Shown piece by piece: positions 9,777-18,373 of a DNA stretch of 64,000 bases. The first letter of the stretch is position 1, and each line of letters opens with the position of its first letter. The translations under genes were made by a program, and so were the position numbers. The DNA is from Pseudomonas sp. v388 (GTDB lineage Bacteria; Pseudomonadota; Gammaproteobacteria; Pseudomonadales; Pseudomonadaceae), in assembly GCF_003935425.1 (NCBI RefSeq), contig NZ_RHQN01000010.1, forward strand, positions 158,232-222,231, read 5' to 3'. A model generated the notes under the pieces. The model worked only from the letters and a program-made list of their open reading frames with translations, was not told where the DNA came from and did no database searches.

Positions 9777-9796
9777 GATGTTATAGTGTAACTGTT
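9777..9796 (+). promoter_or_regulatory. Zur-like operator upstream of folE2
   Basis: GATGTTATAGTGTAACTGTT matches the gammaproteobacterial Zur consensus (AATGTTATANTATAACATT) closely. It lies 84 bp before the folE2 start. FolE2 replaces the zinc-dependent GTP cyclohydrolase FolE under zinc limitation and is a classical Zur target. Confidence 0.75.
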
Positions 9797-9879
9797 TTAG
9801 AGGTTATGCCTTGCCCTGAACCGTTCACATCATGCTTCGCCTCGCTGGCGAGGTTTGCGAAAGAGACAACCGATCGCCT

Positions 9880-10785
9880 ATGAACAGCCCGCTTCCCGAC
9901 GTCGCCCTGAGCGAAGTTTCCATGGCCTTGATGCCGCTCGACTGGGTCGGCATGCAAGGTGTTGACGTGCCTGTGCGGCTGGATGAGCCGGGTATCAACG
10001 GCGCGCTGCATGCGCGAGCCGATGTGCAGGTCGATCTGCCCGATCCAGGCATCAAGGGCATTCATATGTCGCGGCTCTATCGGCTGCTCGACGGTGTGGC
10101 CGCGCCGCGTGTGTTGAGTGTCGCCGCCGTGGCGCAATTGCTCGACGCAATGGTCGCCAGCCACGCCGACTGCCGCTCCACCCGCGCCCGGCTCAAGCTC
10201 GGGTTCAACGTGTTGCAACGCCGGCCTGCGCTAGTGACCGAAGGCCTGAACGGCTGGAAATCCTATCCGGTGACCCTCAGCGCGCTGTGGGACGCGGGCA
10301 GGTTGCGGCTCGATGTTTCGGTGGACGTCACCTATTCCTCGACCTGCCCGTGTTCGGCGGCGCTGTCGCGGCAATTGCTGGAAGGCGCGTTCCTCACGCG
10401 CTTTGCCGGGCAGGCGTCGGTAGATCCGGCGCACGTCGCGGTGTGGCTGCGCGAGAACGGCTCGTTCGCCACGCCGCACAGCCAACGCAGCATCGCCACG
10501 GTCAGTGTGCGCATCCCCGAACAGGCGAGCGACCTGGGCCTGCTGGCGCTGATCGATACCGTGGAACGAGCACTGGGCACGCCGGTACAGACCGCCGTCA
10601 AGCGTGCCGACGAACAGGCCTTCGCCCGGCTCAACGGCCGGAACCTCATGTACGTCGAGGATGCTGCGCGCAAGATCCAGCAGGCGCTGGAAGGGCGCTA
10701 CGCCGCCTCCAGCGTCAGCGTTCGTCATCTGGAAAGCCTGCATCCCCACGATGCGGCCGCCCAGACGTCCAACTACCTCACCTGA
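9880..10785 (+). CDS. folE2: GTP cyclohydrolase IB (zinc-independent type) FolE2
   Basis: 301 aa from ATG 9880; an ATG 16 codons upstream extends the frame but adds a non-conserved tail, while the chosen start gives [15 protein letters not shown]. The enzyme converts GTP to dihydroneopterin triphosphate, the first step of folate/tetrahydrobiopterin synthesis, without needing zinc. Family motifs are LDWVGMQGV (residues 20-28), the [12 protein letters not shown] block (59-70), and the catalytic-Cys STCPCSAAL segment (C156, C158). A Zur-like site precedes it, and a DUF1624 gene follows 45 bp downstream on the same strand. It is most likely induced when zinc is scarce. Confidence 0.95.
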   Translation: MNSPLPDVALSEVSMALMPLDWVGMQGVDVPVRLDEPGINGALHARADVQVDLPDPGIKGIHMSRLYRLLDGVAAPRVLSVAAVAQLLDAMVASHADCRSTRARLKLGFNVLQRRPALVTEGLNGWKSYPVTLSALWDAGRLRLDVSVDVTYSSTCPCSAALSRQLLEGAFLTRFAGQASVDPAHVAVWLRENGSFATPHSQRSIATVSVRIPEQASDLGLLALIDTVERALGTPVQTAVKRADEQAFARLNGRNLMYVEDAARKIQQALEGRYAASSVSVRHLESLHPHDAAAQTSNYLT

Positions 10786-10830
10786 ACCCACTCCTGACTG
10801 CCCAACATTCATCACGGATTTTTCCCTGCA

Positions 10831-11997
10831 ATGACCACTGCCTTTCACACCCTTTCAGCGCCGGCCTCACGGCTGCGCTCCATCGACGCCCTGCGCGGGC
10901 TGATCATTCTGTTCATGCTGCTGGACCATGTGCGGGAAACGTTTTTCCTGCATCGCCAGGTCAGCGACCCGATGGATGTCGCGACCACCGCGCCGGAGCT
11001 GTTCTTTAGTCGCATGCTCGCGCATCTGTGTGCGCCGTTGTTCGTGCTGTTGACCGGGCTTTCCGCGTATTTGTATGGCGAGAAACACAGCGGCCGGGCC
11101 GACGTCTCGGCGTTTCTGCTCAAACGCGGCCTGTTCCTGATCGCTTTGGAATTTACCCTGGTGAGCTTCGCGTGGACCTTTGCGTTCCCGCCGACGGTGA
11201 TCTACCTGCAAGTGATCTGGGCCATCGGCCTGAGCATGGTGGCGTTGTCGGCTCTGGTGTTCCTGCCCCGCTGGGTGCTGGCGGTGCTCGGCGCGGTGAT
11301 CGTTGCCGGACACAACCTGCTTGATGGCCTTCATTTCGGCGTCGAGTCGGCGATGCATATCCCTTGGGCAATTCTGCATGACCGTGGCTGGATCGAAGTG
11401 TCCGAAACGTTGCGCCTGCGCACCTCGTACCCGCTCTTGCCCTGGATCGGCATCATCGCGCTGGGTTATGCCGCAGGTCCGTGGTTCGCTGCCGGCGCCA
11501 ATGCCGCCGCGCGTCGAGCCAGGCTGTGGATCTGGGGTGTCGGCGCGCTGGCGGGCTTCATGGTGCTGCGTCTGCTCAACGGCTACGGTGAAAAGCCCTG
11601 GAGCGTGGGCGAGACGGGCCTGCAAACGGTGATGAGCTTCTTCAACATCACCAAGTATCCGCCGTCGTTGCTGTTCATCAGCCTGACGCTGGGCATCGGC
11701 CTGCTGCTGTTGGTTGCCTTCGAGCGCTTCCAGGAAAAAAGCGGGTTGCGGCCGTTGGTGACATTGGGTGCGGCGCCGATGTTCTTCTATCTGTTGCACC
11801 TGTATGTGCTGAAGGTCCTGTACCTGATCGCCGTGGCGATCTGGGGTCTGAATCAGGGCAGCTATTTCGGTTTCGACGCGATGTGGAGCGTGTGGCTGTG
11901 TTCGGTGCTGCTGGCGGTGGTGCTGTTCCCGGCCGTTCGCTGGTTTGCCGGGCTCAAGGCGCGGCGTCGGGATATCACCTGGTTGAAATATCTGTAA
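10831..11997 (+). CDS. DUF1624 / heparan-alpha-glucosaminide N-acetyltransferase-like membrane protein
   Basis: 388 aa multi-spanning membrane protein (about ten hydrophobic stretches). The N-terminal signature RLRSIDALRGLIILFMLLDHVRE is typical of the YeiB/DUF1624 group, related to membrane acyltransferases (HGSNAT-like), which move acyl groups across or onto membrane-exposed acceptors. D17 with the ALRG motif and the LDHVRE block (residues 31-36) are the conserved parts. The gene starts 45 bp after folE2 on the same strand, so it is likely co-transcribed under the same Zur-like site. That position hints at a zinc-starvation role, but the acceptor and function are unknown. Confidence 0.8.
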   Translation: MTTAFHTLSAPASRLRSIDALRGLIILFMLLDHVRETFFLHRQVSDPMDVATTAPELFFSRMLAHLCAPLFVLLTGLSAYLYGEKHSGRADVSAFLLKRGLFLIALEFTLVSFAWTFAFPPTVIYLQVIWAIGLSMVALSALVFLPRWVLAVLGAVIVAGHNLLDGLHFGVESAMHIPWAILHDRGWIEVSETLRLRTSYPLLPWIGIIALGYAAGPWFAAGANAAARRARLWIWGVGALAGFMVLRLLNGYGEKPWSVGETGLQTVMSFFNITKYPPSLLFISLTLGIGLLLLVAFERFQEKSGLRPLVTLGAAPMFFYLLHLYVLKVLYLIAVAIWGLNQGSYFGFDAMWSVWLCSVLLAVVLFPAVRWFAGLKARRRDITWLKYL

Positions 11998-12028
11998 TCC
12001 CTGTAACAGCCCCTTTGCCAGCCAACTG

Positions 12029-12070
12029 GCCCCCACGAACTAGTGGGAGCCAGCTCGCTGGCGAAAACAG
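12029..12070. repeat. Degenerate REP-like element
   Basis: CCCACGAACTAGTGGGAGCCAGCTCGCTGGCGAAAA contains the GTGGGAGC-AGCTCGCTGGCGA core of pseudomonad REP sequences. It sits between convergent genes (stops at 11997 and 12100) and may double as a weak transcription stop. Confidence 0.5.
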
Positions 12071-12099
12071 CCTCGTTGTTGCCAACGCAAATCAAGGCA

Positions 12100-12828
12100 T
12101 CACTCGCGATGCGGCTCGCCGACAAAGCTCAATGAGGTGAACAACCCGCGGGCCTCGATATCGGCATCGTTCTTGACCGCTACCTTGGTCTGCGCGGCGA
12201 TGATGTTCAGGCCCTCGTTGCGTACCACGACACTGGCGCGCCCATCGGCGTCGGTTTCGGCGCTCACTTGATGGGGCGCTGCGCGGTAATCCCCGATCAG
12301 CTTGATACCCGCCACCGGCTTGCCATCCACCAGAACGCGCACCGGCAACGGCTTGCCGACGCCCACGGTCAGCGGGTCGACCTGCGGCACGATGACGAAG
12401 TCGAGTTTGTCGAGGGCCGGAAGATCGGCGCCTTGCTGATAGATCGCCAGGCTGTATTTGAATGAGTGGCTCGACTCGCTGCCGCCGGCCACTTTGCTGC
12501 GGCCTTCGTTGATCCACTTTCGCTCGGGATTGCGAGTCCACATGCCGTTATCCAGCGCCACCGCGACGATGGCCGGCGGTTTGATGGGCTGCAGGCGGGC
12601 GTGGTCATCCAGACGCTGTACGGTGACCGGAATCATTTTGCCGTGCACATCGTAGGCCCAGGCCCCGCTGATTTTCTGCGCCTTGAAGGCACTGTCTTCG
12701 GCACCGTGGCCGTAGACCGTTTCGATGTTGCCGCGACGCTGCTCGATCCACAGACCGTGGGCGCTGGCCTGGCCGATGAGCAGTGCGCCGAGCAGGCTCA
12801 GGGCCAGGACGGATTTGGTTGAATGCAT
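12100..12828 (-). CDS. DUF4198 periplasmic protein (NikM-like)
   Basis: 242 aa with a clear signal peptide (MHSTKSVLALSLLGALLIGQASA, cut before HGLWIEQRRG). DUF4198 proteins are periplasmic or lipoprotein-like beta-rich proteins often linked to nickel, cobalt or zinc uptake. The mature protein starts with histidine, as in several metal-binding NikM-type proteins; it has YGHGAEDSAF and a C-terminal transthyretin-like repeat (VRVLVDGKPVAGIKLIG...TDADGRASVVV). It begins 44 bp downstream of the TonB receptor gene on the same strand, so the pair is probably an operon behind the Zur-like site at 15009. The metal assignment is inferred from family and context. Confidence 0.8.
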   Translation of the reverse strand: MHSTKSVLALSLLGALLIGQASAHGLWIEQRRGNIETVYGHGAEDSAFKAQKISGAWAYDVHGKMIPVTVQRLDDHARLQPIKPPAIVAVALDNGMWTRNPERKWINEGRSKVAGGSESSHSFKYSLAIYQQGADLPALDKLDFVIVPQVDPLTVGVGKPLPVRVLVDGKPVAGIKLIGDYRAAPHQVSAETDADGRASVVVRNEGLNIIAAQTKVAVKNDADIEARGLFTSLSFVGEPHRE

Positions 12829-12872
12829 GATGCTTCCTTGATTGTTGTTGAGGGTCGATTCGAAGGTGCCGA

Positions 12873-14984
12873 TCAGAGACTCAAGGTCAGGCTGACGGTG
12901 AAGTTGCGCGGCTCGCCGGGGTTGACCCAGTAGTTGCTGTACGAGCGCTCGTAGTATTTTTCGTCGAACAGGTTGTTCAGGTTCAGGCCCAGGGTGAGGT
13001 TGTCGCTGGCTTTGTAATGGGCCAGCAGGTCGACGGTCTGGTAAGCGGGCAGCTCAAACTCCTTGCCGGACTCGCCGGAGCGGTCGCCGACGTAAGTCCA
13101 GGCCATGCCGACATCCGATCCACGCAGGCGGCCTTCCTGAAATTCATAAACGCCCAGCAGGCTGCCGCTGTGTTTGGCAACGCCGAGAATCCGGCTGCCG
13201 GTGGGAATGGTGGTATCGCCTTTGGTGACTTCAGCGTCGATCCAGGCATAGGCACCGATTACCCGGACCGCGTCGGTGAGTTGCCCGGTGACTTGCATAT
13301 CGATGCCCTGGCTTCGCGCCTTGCCCATGGCGCGATTGCTATCGGTCGCAGGGTCCAGCGCCAGCACGTTTTCCTTGTCGATGTGAAAAGCGGCGAGGGT
13401 GGTGCTCAGTCGGTCATCGAACAGCTCGGCCTTGAGCCCGGCTTCGTAACCCACGCCTTCTTCAGGGTCGAAAGAGCCGCCGTTTGCATCCAGGCCGTTG
13501 TTGGGCTTGAACGAGGTCGAGGCGTTGGCAAACACACCAACCTGTGGCGTCAGCTGGTACAGCAAGCCAGCACGTTGAGTGAACGCGTCATGCCGCTGGC
13601 CCGACGTGGCATTGCGGGCATAGTCGTCAGTCTGTTGGTCGAAGTGTTCGTAACGAACGCCGATCATGCCGCGCAGCTTGTCGGTGAAGACAATCTGGTC
13701 CTGCAGGTTCAGCGCCCGGCTTTCGGTGTGTTCCTGGAAATCGGTGCCGGAACGCAGGCCGTTGGGTTTGGCCTGGCCGTAGACCGGGTTGTAGATATCG
13801 ATGCCGTACGGATTGCCCGCGATGGTGGTGACTCGTTCCTGCTTGCGGTAATTCTCGTACTCGGTGCCGATCAGCACTTCATGTTCCAGGCTGGCCGCAT
13901 CGAAACGGCCGCGCAGTTCGAGCTGGGTAATGCTGTCGTGCCAGGCGTTGTCCCGTTCCCGATAACGACGGTTGACAGTGTGGCCGTCGACATTCAACGG
14001 CCGCGCTTCGCTGGCGAAACCCTGCATCTCGCCTTGTTTGTAATGGCTGGCCAGGCGCAGCGACCAGAAGTCGTTCAACTGATGATCCAGCGCCACCTGA
14101 ATCATGTTGTTGTCGTTATCGATATCGTCGTCCGGCTCGCCCAGAAACGTCGACCGGGAAACGCCGCTCCACTTGTTGTTCGGCGCGACCACGCCCCGGT
14201 CGAAGGTCGAGGTGTGGCGAACGAACTCGGTTTCCAGCAGAAGGTGGGTGTCGGGGTTCAATTGCCAACTGAACGACGGCGCGACGAAGACCCGCCTGGC
14301 TTCGACGTGATCGCGGAAACTGTTGTTGTTTTCCACCGCCAGATTGACCCGCGACAGCACGTCGCCTTGCTCATCCAGGGGCGTGTTGACGTCCAGCGCG
14401 GTTCGGTAACGGTCCCAACTGCCCGCGCTGGTCTGCAAGGTGGTGAACGCATCGCGCTGCGGTTTCTTGGTGACGATATTCACCGTGCCGCCCGGATCGC
14501 CACGGCCATAAAGGCTGGCGGCCGGGCCTTTGAGCACTTCGATGCGTTCGATATTGGCGGCGTCGGGCGTAGCGGGGTAGCCACGGTTGGCGCTGAAGCC
14601 GTCCTTGTAGAACTCGGACGTCGTGAAGCCACGGATGCTGTACTCGTAAAGCGTCAGACCGCCGAAGTTGTTCTGCTTCGACACGCCACCGGCGAAGTCC
14701 AGTGCGCGCTCGACGTTATGGCTGCCGAGGTCTTGAAGCACTTTGGCGGGCACCACGCTGATTGATTGCGGCACATCGCGGATCGCGGCGTCGGTCTTAG
14801 TCGCGGTCGCCGAGCGGGTGGCGCGGTAACCGTCTACGGGGCCGGTGGCCGTCTCGTAGTGAGAGTCGGACGTGATAGTCACGCTTTCCAGTTCCAGGGT
14901 ATGCGGCGCTTGCTCCGCGAAACCGGCATTGCCCAGCACGCCGAAGGCCAGACCAGTCAGCGATGCAATTCTACGAGACGACAT
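12873..14984 (-). CDS. TonB-dependent outer-membrane receptor (siderophore/metallophore type)
   Basis: 703 aa with an N-terminal export signal ending near FAEQ. A plug domain follows (RDVPQSISVVPAKVLQDLGSHNVERALDFAGGVSKQNNFGG; GPAASLYGRGDPGGTVNIVTKKPQ) and then a 22-strand barrel. ESVTITSD at about residue 33 is a plausible TonB box. The last residues are SLTLSL, with Leu instead of the usual terminal Phe. The family imports ferric siderophores, but the Zur-like palindrome 24 bp before the start and the DUF4198 partner suggest a zinc or zincophore ligand. No siderophore biosynthesis gene is nearby. Confidence 0.9.
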   Translation of the reverse strand: MSSRRIASLTGLAFGVLGNAGFAEQAPHTLELESVTITSDSHYETATGPVDGYRATRSATATKTDAAIRDVPQSISVVPAKVLQDLGSHNVERALDFAGGVSKQNNFGGLTLYEYSIRGFTTSEFYKDGFSANRGYPATPDAANIERIEVLKGPAASLYGRGDPGGTVNIVTKKPQRDAFTTLQTSAGSWDRYRTALDVNTPLDEQGDVLSRVNLAVENNNSFRDHVEARRVFVAPSFSWQLNPDTHLLLETEFVRHTSTFDRGVVAPNNKWSGVSRSTFLGEPDDDIDNDNNMIQVALDHQLNDFWSLRLASHYKQGEMQGFASEARPLNVDGHTVNRRYRERDNAWHDSITQLELRGRFDAASLEHEVLIGTEYENYRKQERVTTIAGNPYGIDIYNPVYGQAKPNGLRSGTDFQEHTESRALNLQDQIVFTDKLRGMIGVRYEHFDQQTDDYARNATSGQRHDAFTQRAGLLYQLTPQVGVFANASTSFKPNNGLDANGGSFDPEEGVGYEAGLKAELFDDRLSTTLAAFHIDKENVLALDPATDSNRAMGKARSQGIDMQVTGQLTDAVRVIGAYAWIDAEVTKGDTTIPTGSRILGVAKHSGSLLGVYEFQEGRLRGSDVGMAWTYVGDRSGESGKEFELPAYQTVDLLAHYKASDNLTLGLNLNNLFDEKYYERSYSNYWVNPGEPRNFTVSLTLSL

Positions 14985-15008
14985 GTACGACTCTTCCTGA
15001 TAATTAAG

Positions 15009-15025
15009 TTGTTATAACGTAACAA
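15009..15025 (-). promoter_or_regulatory. Zur-like palindromic operator upstream of the TonB receptor
   Basis: TTGTTATAACGTAACAA is almost fully palindromic and fits the Zur consensus. It sits 24-41 bp upstream of the receptor start codon, where it would cover the promoter. It resembles the sites at 9777 and 45798. Confidence 0.72.
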
Positions 15026-15142
15026 TTATGGCGGGATTATTTCCGATAACGCGGACGGCGCATAGGAAAATTTTCAGGAGAGGCAAGCAGGGAGATGGAA
15101 AAGGAGCGGGCGAATCGGGCGGTTGTAACTGGGAGGGTAAAT

Positions 15143-15168
15143 CACGCGGCGCCGGGCGGCGCCGCGTG
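15143..15168 (-). terminator. GC-rich hairpin downstream of the Nramp gene
   Basis: Arms CACGCGGCGCC and GGCGCCGCGTG form a perfect 11-bp stem with a GGGC loop, 14 bp after the Nramp stop. On the minus strand it is followed by GATTTACC, a poor T-run, so termination may be partial. Confidence 0.5.
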
Positions 15169-15182
15169 GTGCAAGCCGGGTA

Positions 15183-16484
15183 TCAGGCCAGCAGTTCGGT
15201 TCCGAGCTGGAACGCGACCCACAGGGCCAGGCCGGTGGCGAAGGTCAGAGCGATGTTCTCGAACCAGTTGTTGCGGTATTCCTTGCTCAGCAGCGACTTC
15301 TGGTTGGACATGATCAGCAGGCCGAGGGAAATGATCGGCAAACCGACGATGTTCAGCGCATTCACGCCCAGGGTCAGGGTCACGAAGTCCGGCATGCCCG
15401 GCAGCGACCACACCAGCGGCGTGACGAGGATGAACAGCATGAACCAGCGGTGCATCGGGTCGCGATGGTATTCCTTGCCATAACGCGCGCGACGTTCCGG
15501 ACGGATGTGCTGGAAGGCATCGGTGATCAGCATCGGGAACGCGGTAGTCTTGCCCGAAACACTGGCGAACAATGTGGCGAACACGCCGATGAAGAACACG
15601 TACCAGCCGATCGAACCGAAGTATATTTCAAGCGCTTTACCCAGGTCAGCCAGGGTATTCACTTGCAGACCGTTAGGGCGCAGGATTTCAACACCGACCA
15701 CCCAGATGGCCAGGTTGATGATGATCCCGACGATCACAGCGAACAGCAGGTCATTGCGCTGGATGCGCTTGTGCTCGGGGCCGACCCAGCCTTTCTGGCG
15801 CATGACGTAAGGGTGAACGAAGTTGGCGATGGAACCGGCAACCGCACCGATCACCGAGACCGCCACCAGCAACGCGCCGTGGACGCCTTCATCCGGCGGG
15901 ATGCTGAAGCCGATGGTGCCTTTCAGAATCCCGGTGACATCCGGTCCGGACATGATGGCCAGCGCCAGGAAGGCCAGGGTCATGATCGCCAGCAGGGCTT
16001 TCATCACGCCTTCGATCAGCGAGTAGACGTTGCGCCCCACCAGCAGCCAGACCGCGATGACCACTGCCACCGAGCACAGCAACGGCTGATTGATGTTCAA
16101 CAGCATCGCCAGTGCTTCACCGGCACCCTTGAGCATGTAGGCGTTGATCAGATGCCCCATGAGCAGGGCGTAGGCAAGCATGAACCAGGCGAAGAACGGG
16201 TGGAGTTGCGCGTAGCCCTCCAGGATCGACATGCCTTTGTTATTGCACAGCTGGAAGCGGGCAATGATGTTGACGATCAGGAACCTGAGCAGCAGAGAGA
16301 CGGCCAGCACCCACATCATCGCGTAGCCGTAGTTGGCACCCGCAACCGAAGAAGTGATCAGATCGCCGGCACCAAGCCAGGACAGTACCGCGATGATGCC
16401 GGGTCCGAGAAGCTTGGCGAGTTTCTTCATGCGAGGTTCGGCGACCGCGCCTAATTTTTCGTCCAGCGGGGGGCTGCTAGCCAT
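15183..16484 (-). CDS. Nramp-family (SLC11-like) metal ion transporter with altered binding motif
   Basis: 433 aa with about 11 transmembrane segments, the size of Nramp proteins. The TM1 region GPGIIAVLSWLGAGDLITSSVAGANYGY aligns with MntH, but the metal-binding DPGN is replaced by GAGD (residues 38-41). In the TM6 region the usual MPH is not seen; the segment reads AGSIANFVHPYVM. It is therefore a divergent Nramp-related protein, and its substrate may differ from Mn2+/Fe2+. Upstream (16501-16516) lies TGTTATTGTAATAAGA, an imperfect palindrome similar to Zur or MntR sites. The gene stands between a Zur-type receptor operon and a decayed binding-protein gene. Confidence 0.85.
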   Translation of the reverse strand: MASSPPLDEKLGAVAEPRMKKLAKLLGPGIIAVLSWLGAGDLITSSVAGANYGYAMMWVLAVSLLLRFLIVNIIARFQLCNNKGMSILEGYAQLHPFFAWFMLAYALLMGHLINAYMLKGAGEALAMLLNINQPLLCSVAVVIAVWLLVGRNVYSLIEGVMKALLAIMTLAFLALAIMSGPDVTGILKGTIGFSIPPDEGVHGALLVAVSVIGAVAGSIANFVHPYVMRQKGWVGPEHKRIQRNDLLFAVIVGIIINLAIWVVGVEILRPNGLQVNTLADLGKALEIYFGSIGWYVFFIGVFATLFASVSGKTTAFPMLITDAFQHIRPERRARYGKEYHRDPMHRWFMLFILVTPLVWSLPGMPDFVTLTLGVNALNIVGLPIISLGLLIMSNQKSLLSKEYRNNWFENIALTFATGLALWVAFQLGTELLA

Positions 16485-16500
16485 GAGGGGGTATCTCCGT

Positions 16501-16516
16501 TGTTATTGTAATAAGA
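16501..16516 (-). promoter_or_regulatory. Imperfect Zur/MntR-like palindrome upstream of the Nramp gene
   Basis: TGTTATTGTAATAAGA has half-sites TGTTATT and TCTTATT (reverse strand). It starts 17 bp before the Nramp start codon. It resembles the other Zur-like sites in the window, but the centre differs and an MntR-type regulator is also possible. Confidence 0.4.
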
Positions 16517-16639
16517 CGTTACGCAGTTAAGCGCAAAGTCAGACGTCGTACAACAGCGGCTTTTGGGGAAATGTAAGTTTGTTTTTCATTGATTCGGTTG
16601 CGCAGGTACCCAGTACTTGCCCAGCCGCGCCGAGCGGAG

Positions 16640-17031
16640 TGGCGCTGGAAACCCTGATCCGCAGCAAGCCGGACGTCTACCTGATGACCGGCACCCAGCG
16701 GGTACGCAACGGCATCAGCGCGATTCCGTTCGGCTACGACATTGACCACGCTTTGGTGAAACAGCAGATGCGCGGGCTGATGCAACGCACCGGATTCGCC
16801 TCGGTGGCCCGTGATCCGCAGAGCTGCGTGGCGGGAATTCATCATCAGTTCTACAACAGCGTGTTCAACCTTATCGGTCTGGAATATCTCGCCAAAGCCA
16901 TCTGGCCCGAAACGTTTAACGACTTGAATCCCGACGCCAGCTACCGCGAGCTGATAGCCCGATTCACCACGTTGCCCACTGATGTGCCGTTCGTGTTTTC
17001 CGGGCGGGAGTGTTTCCCAGAGCATGGATGA
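16640..17031 (+). pseudogene. 3' remnant of an iron/siderophore-type ABC substrate-binding protein gene
   Basis: About 130 codons resembling the C-terminal half of FecB/BtuF-type periplasmic binding proteins: VALETLIRSKPDVYLMTGTQ, a middle segment with FYNSVFNLIGLEYLAKAIWP, and a final LIARFTTLPTDVPFVFSGRE. The N-terminal lobe and signal peptide are absent. Upstream sequence (16520-16639) reads straight into the Nramp promoter region with no start or export signal, so the gene is 5'-truncated, not short. A reading frame open from 16579 is unlikely to make a functional protein. Its neighbours suggest that it once belonged to a metal-uptake locus together with the TonB receptor. Confidence 0.7.
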
Positions 17032-17040
17032 GCGCAACTG

Positions 17041-17190
17041 CGGACTTCGCTGAACCTGTAGGCGCGACCGGGGCGGCGTTCCGCCTTGCCCGTGGCAGCG
17101 GTGTTCCTGGCCATGGATCTGCTGTGGATGTAGCGATTTTGCTGCCGCTGCGCGCCAGATCGCCAGCAAGCTGCCTCCGACAGGAGTTAT
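17041..17190. repeat. Degenerate REP-like stretch
   Basis: Contains GTAGGCGCGACCGGGGCGGC and TTTTGCTGCCGCTGCGCGCC (17137 onward). The 27 bases 17137-17163 recur exactly at 35412-35438, and both copies run into a GCAAGCT...CTCC REP-like tail. Confidence 0.6.
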
Positions 17191-17260
17191 GCATCTTGTA
17201 CGATGACTTACCACGCGGTAAAACTGCGCTCCGTCCAATAATAAAATCACGGAGACGCCC

Positions 17261-18358
17261 ATGGATCGTTCGCAACCCGTCGTACAACCGGACCACAGCC
17301 GCAGAAAATTTCTCAAGACCTCATTGGCGGTGTCCGCCGGCGTCGCGGCACTCGGCAACCTGGCATTGCCGCGTCTGGCCAAGGCCGAGCCGCTTAGCCA
17401 GCGTTATCCAGACCCGCTGGTCAAGATCCTCGACGACAGCTTCATGGAACTGCGGGTGTTCAACGCCAGCGTCGAAAAGCTCGCCACCGGCCTGCGTTGG
17501 GCCGAAGGCCCGGTGTGGATCGGCGACGGCCGCTATCTGCTGATCAGCGACATCCCCAATAACCGCATCATGCGCTGGGACGAAGTTACCGAAAGCCTCT
17601 CGGTGTATCGCGAACACTCCAATTTTTCCAACGGCCTGTGCCGCGACCGGCAGGGCCGTTTGCTGGCCTGTGAAGGTTCGACCACCACCAGTGAAGGCCG
17701 GCGCGTCACCCGCACCGAGCACAACGGCAGCATCACCGTGCTTGCCGACAGCTTTGAGGGCAAGCCGCTCAATTCGCCCAACGACATCGTCTGCAAACGC
17801 GACGGTTCAGTGTGGTTCACCGACCCGCCATTCCAGACCGGCAATAACTACGAGGGTCACAAGGTCACGCCGGTGCAGCCCCACGGCGTGTACCGCATCG
17901 ACGGCGAGAAGGGCGCCTTGACCCGAGTGATCGATGACCTCAACGGCCCTAACGGCCTGTGCTTCTCGCCGGATGAAAAAACCCTGTACGTGGTGGAAGG
18001 GCGCGCCAGGCCCAATCGGATCATCTGGGCGATCACCGTCAACGACGACGGCACGCTGGGCGCGCGGCGCAAGCACATCGAAGGGTTGGAATACGCCGCC
18101 ATCGACGGCATCAAGTGCGACGAAAGCGGCAATCTGTGGTGTGGCTGGGGCGGCAACGGCGACCCCAAGGCGGACCTGGAAAAGCTCGATGGCGTGCGGG
18201 TCTTCAACCCGGAAGGCAAGGCTATCGGCCATATTTCATTGCCCGAGCGTTGCCCGAACCTGTGCTTCGGCGGGCGCGAGGGCAACCGGATCTTCATGGC
18301 CGGCAGCCACTCGATCTACTCGCTGTTCGTCAACACTCGGGGCGCCACCTTCGCGTGA
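17261..18358 (+). CDS. Tat-exported SMP-30/gluconolactonase-family protein
   Basis: 365 aa. The N terminus has a textbook twin-arginine signal (SRRKFLKTSLAVSAG, residues 13-27, then a hydrophobic run and AKA cleavage near residue 45). The mature part is a six-bladed propeller of the SMP-30/gluconolactonase/LRE family: LRWAEGPVWIGDGRYLLISDIPNNRI, NFSNGLCRDRQGRLLACEG, LNSPNDIVCKRDGSVWFTDPPF and NGLCFSPDEKTLYV carry the metal-binding E, N and D positions. It probably hydrolyses a sugar lactone in the periplasm, where Gcd produces gluconolactone, but the substrate is unproven. It stands alone and converges with the HPP gene (15-bp gap). Confidence 0.88.
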   Translation: MDRSQPVVQPDHSRRKFLKTSLAVSAGVAALGNLALPRLAKAEPLSQRYPDPLVKILDDSFMELRVFNASVEKLATGLRWAEGPVWIGDGRYLLISDIPNNRIMRWDEVTESLSVYREHSNFSNGLCRDRQGRLLACEGSTTTSEGRRVTRTEHNGSITVLADSFEGKPLNSPNDIVCKRDGSVWFTDPPFQTGNNYEGHKVTPVQPHGVYRIDGEKGALTRVIDDLNGPNGLCFSPDEKTLYVVEGRARPNRIIWAITVNDDGTLGARRKHIEGLEYAAIDGIKCDESGNLWCGWGGNGDPKADLEKLDGVRVFNPEGKAIGHISLPERCPNLCFGGREGNRIFMAGSHSIYSLFVNTRGATFA

Positions 18359-18373
18359 AGGCCGCGCGCGTGC

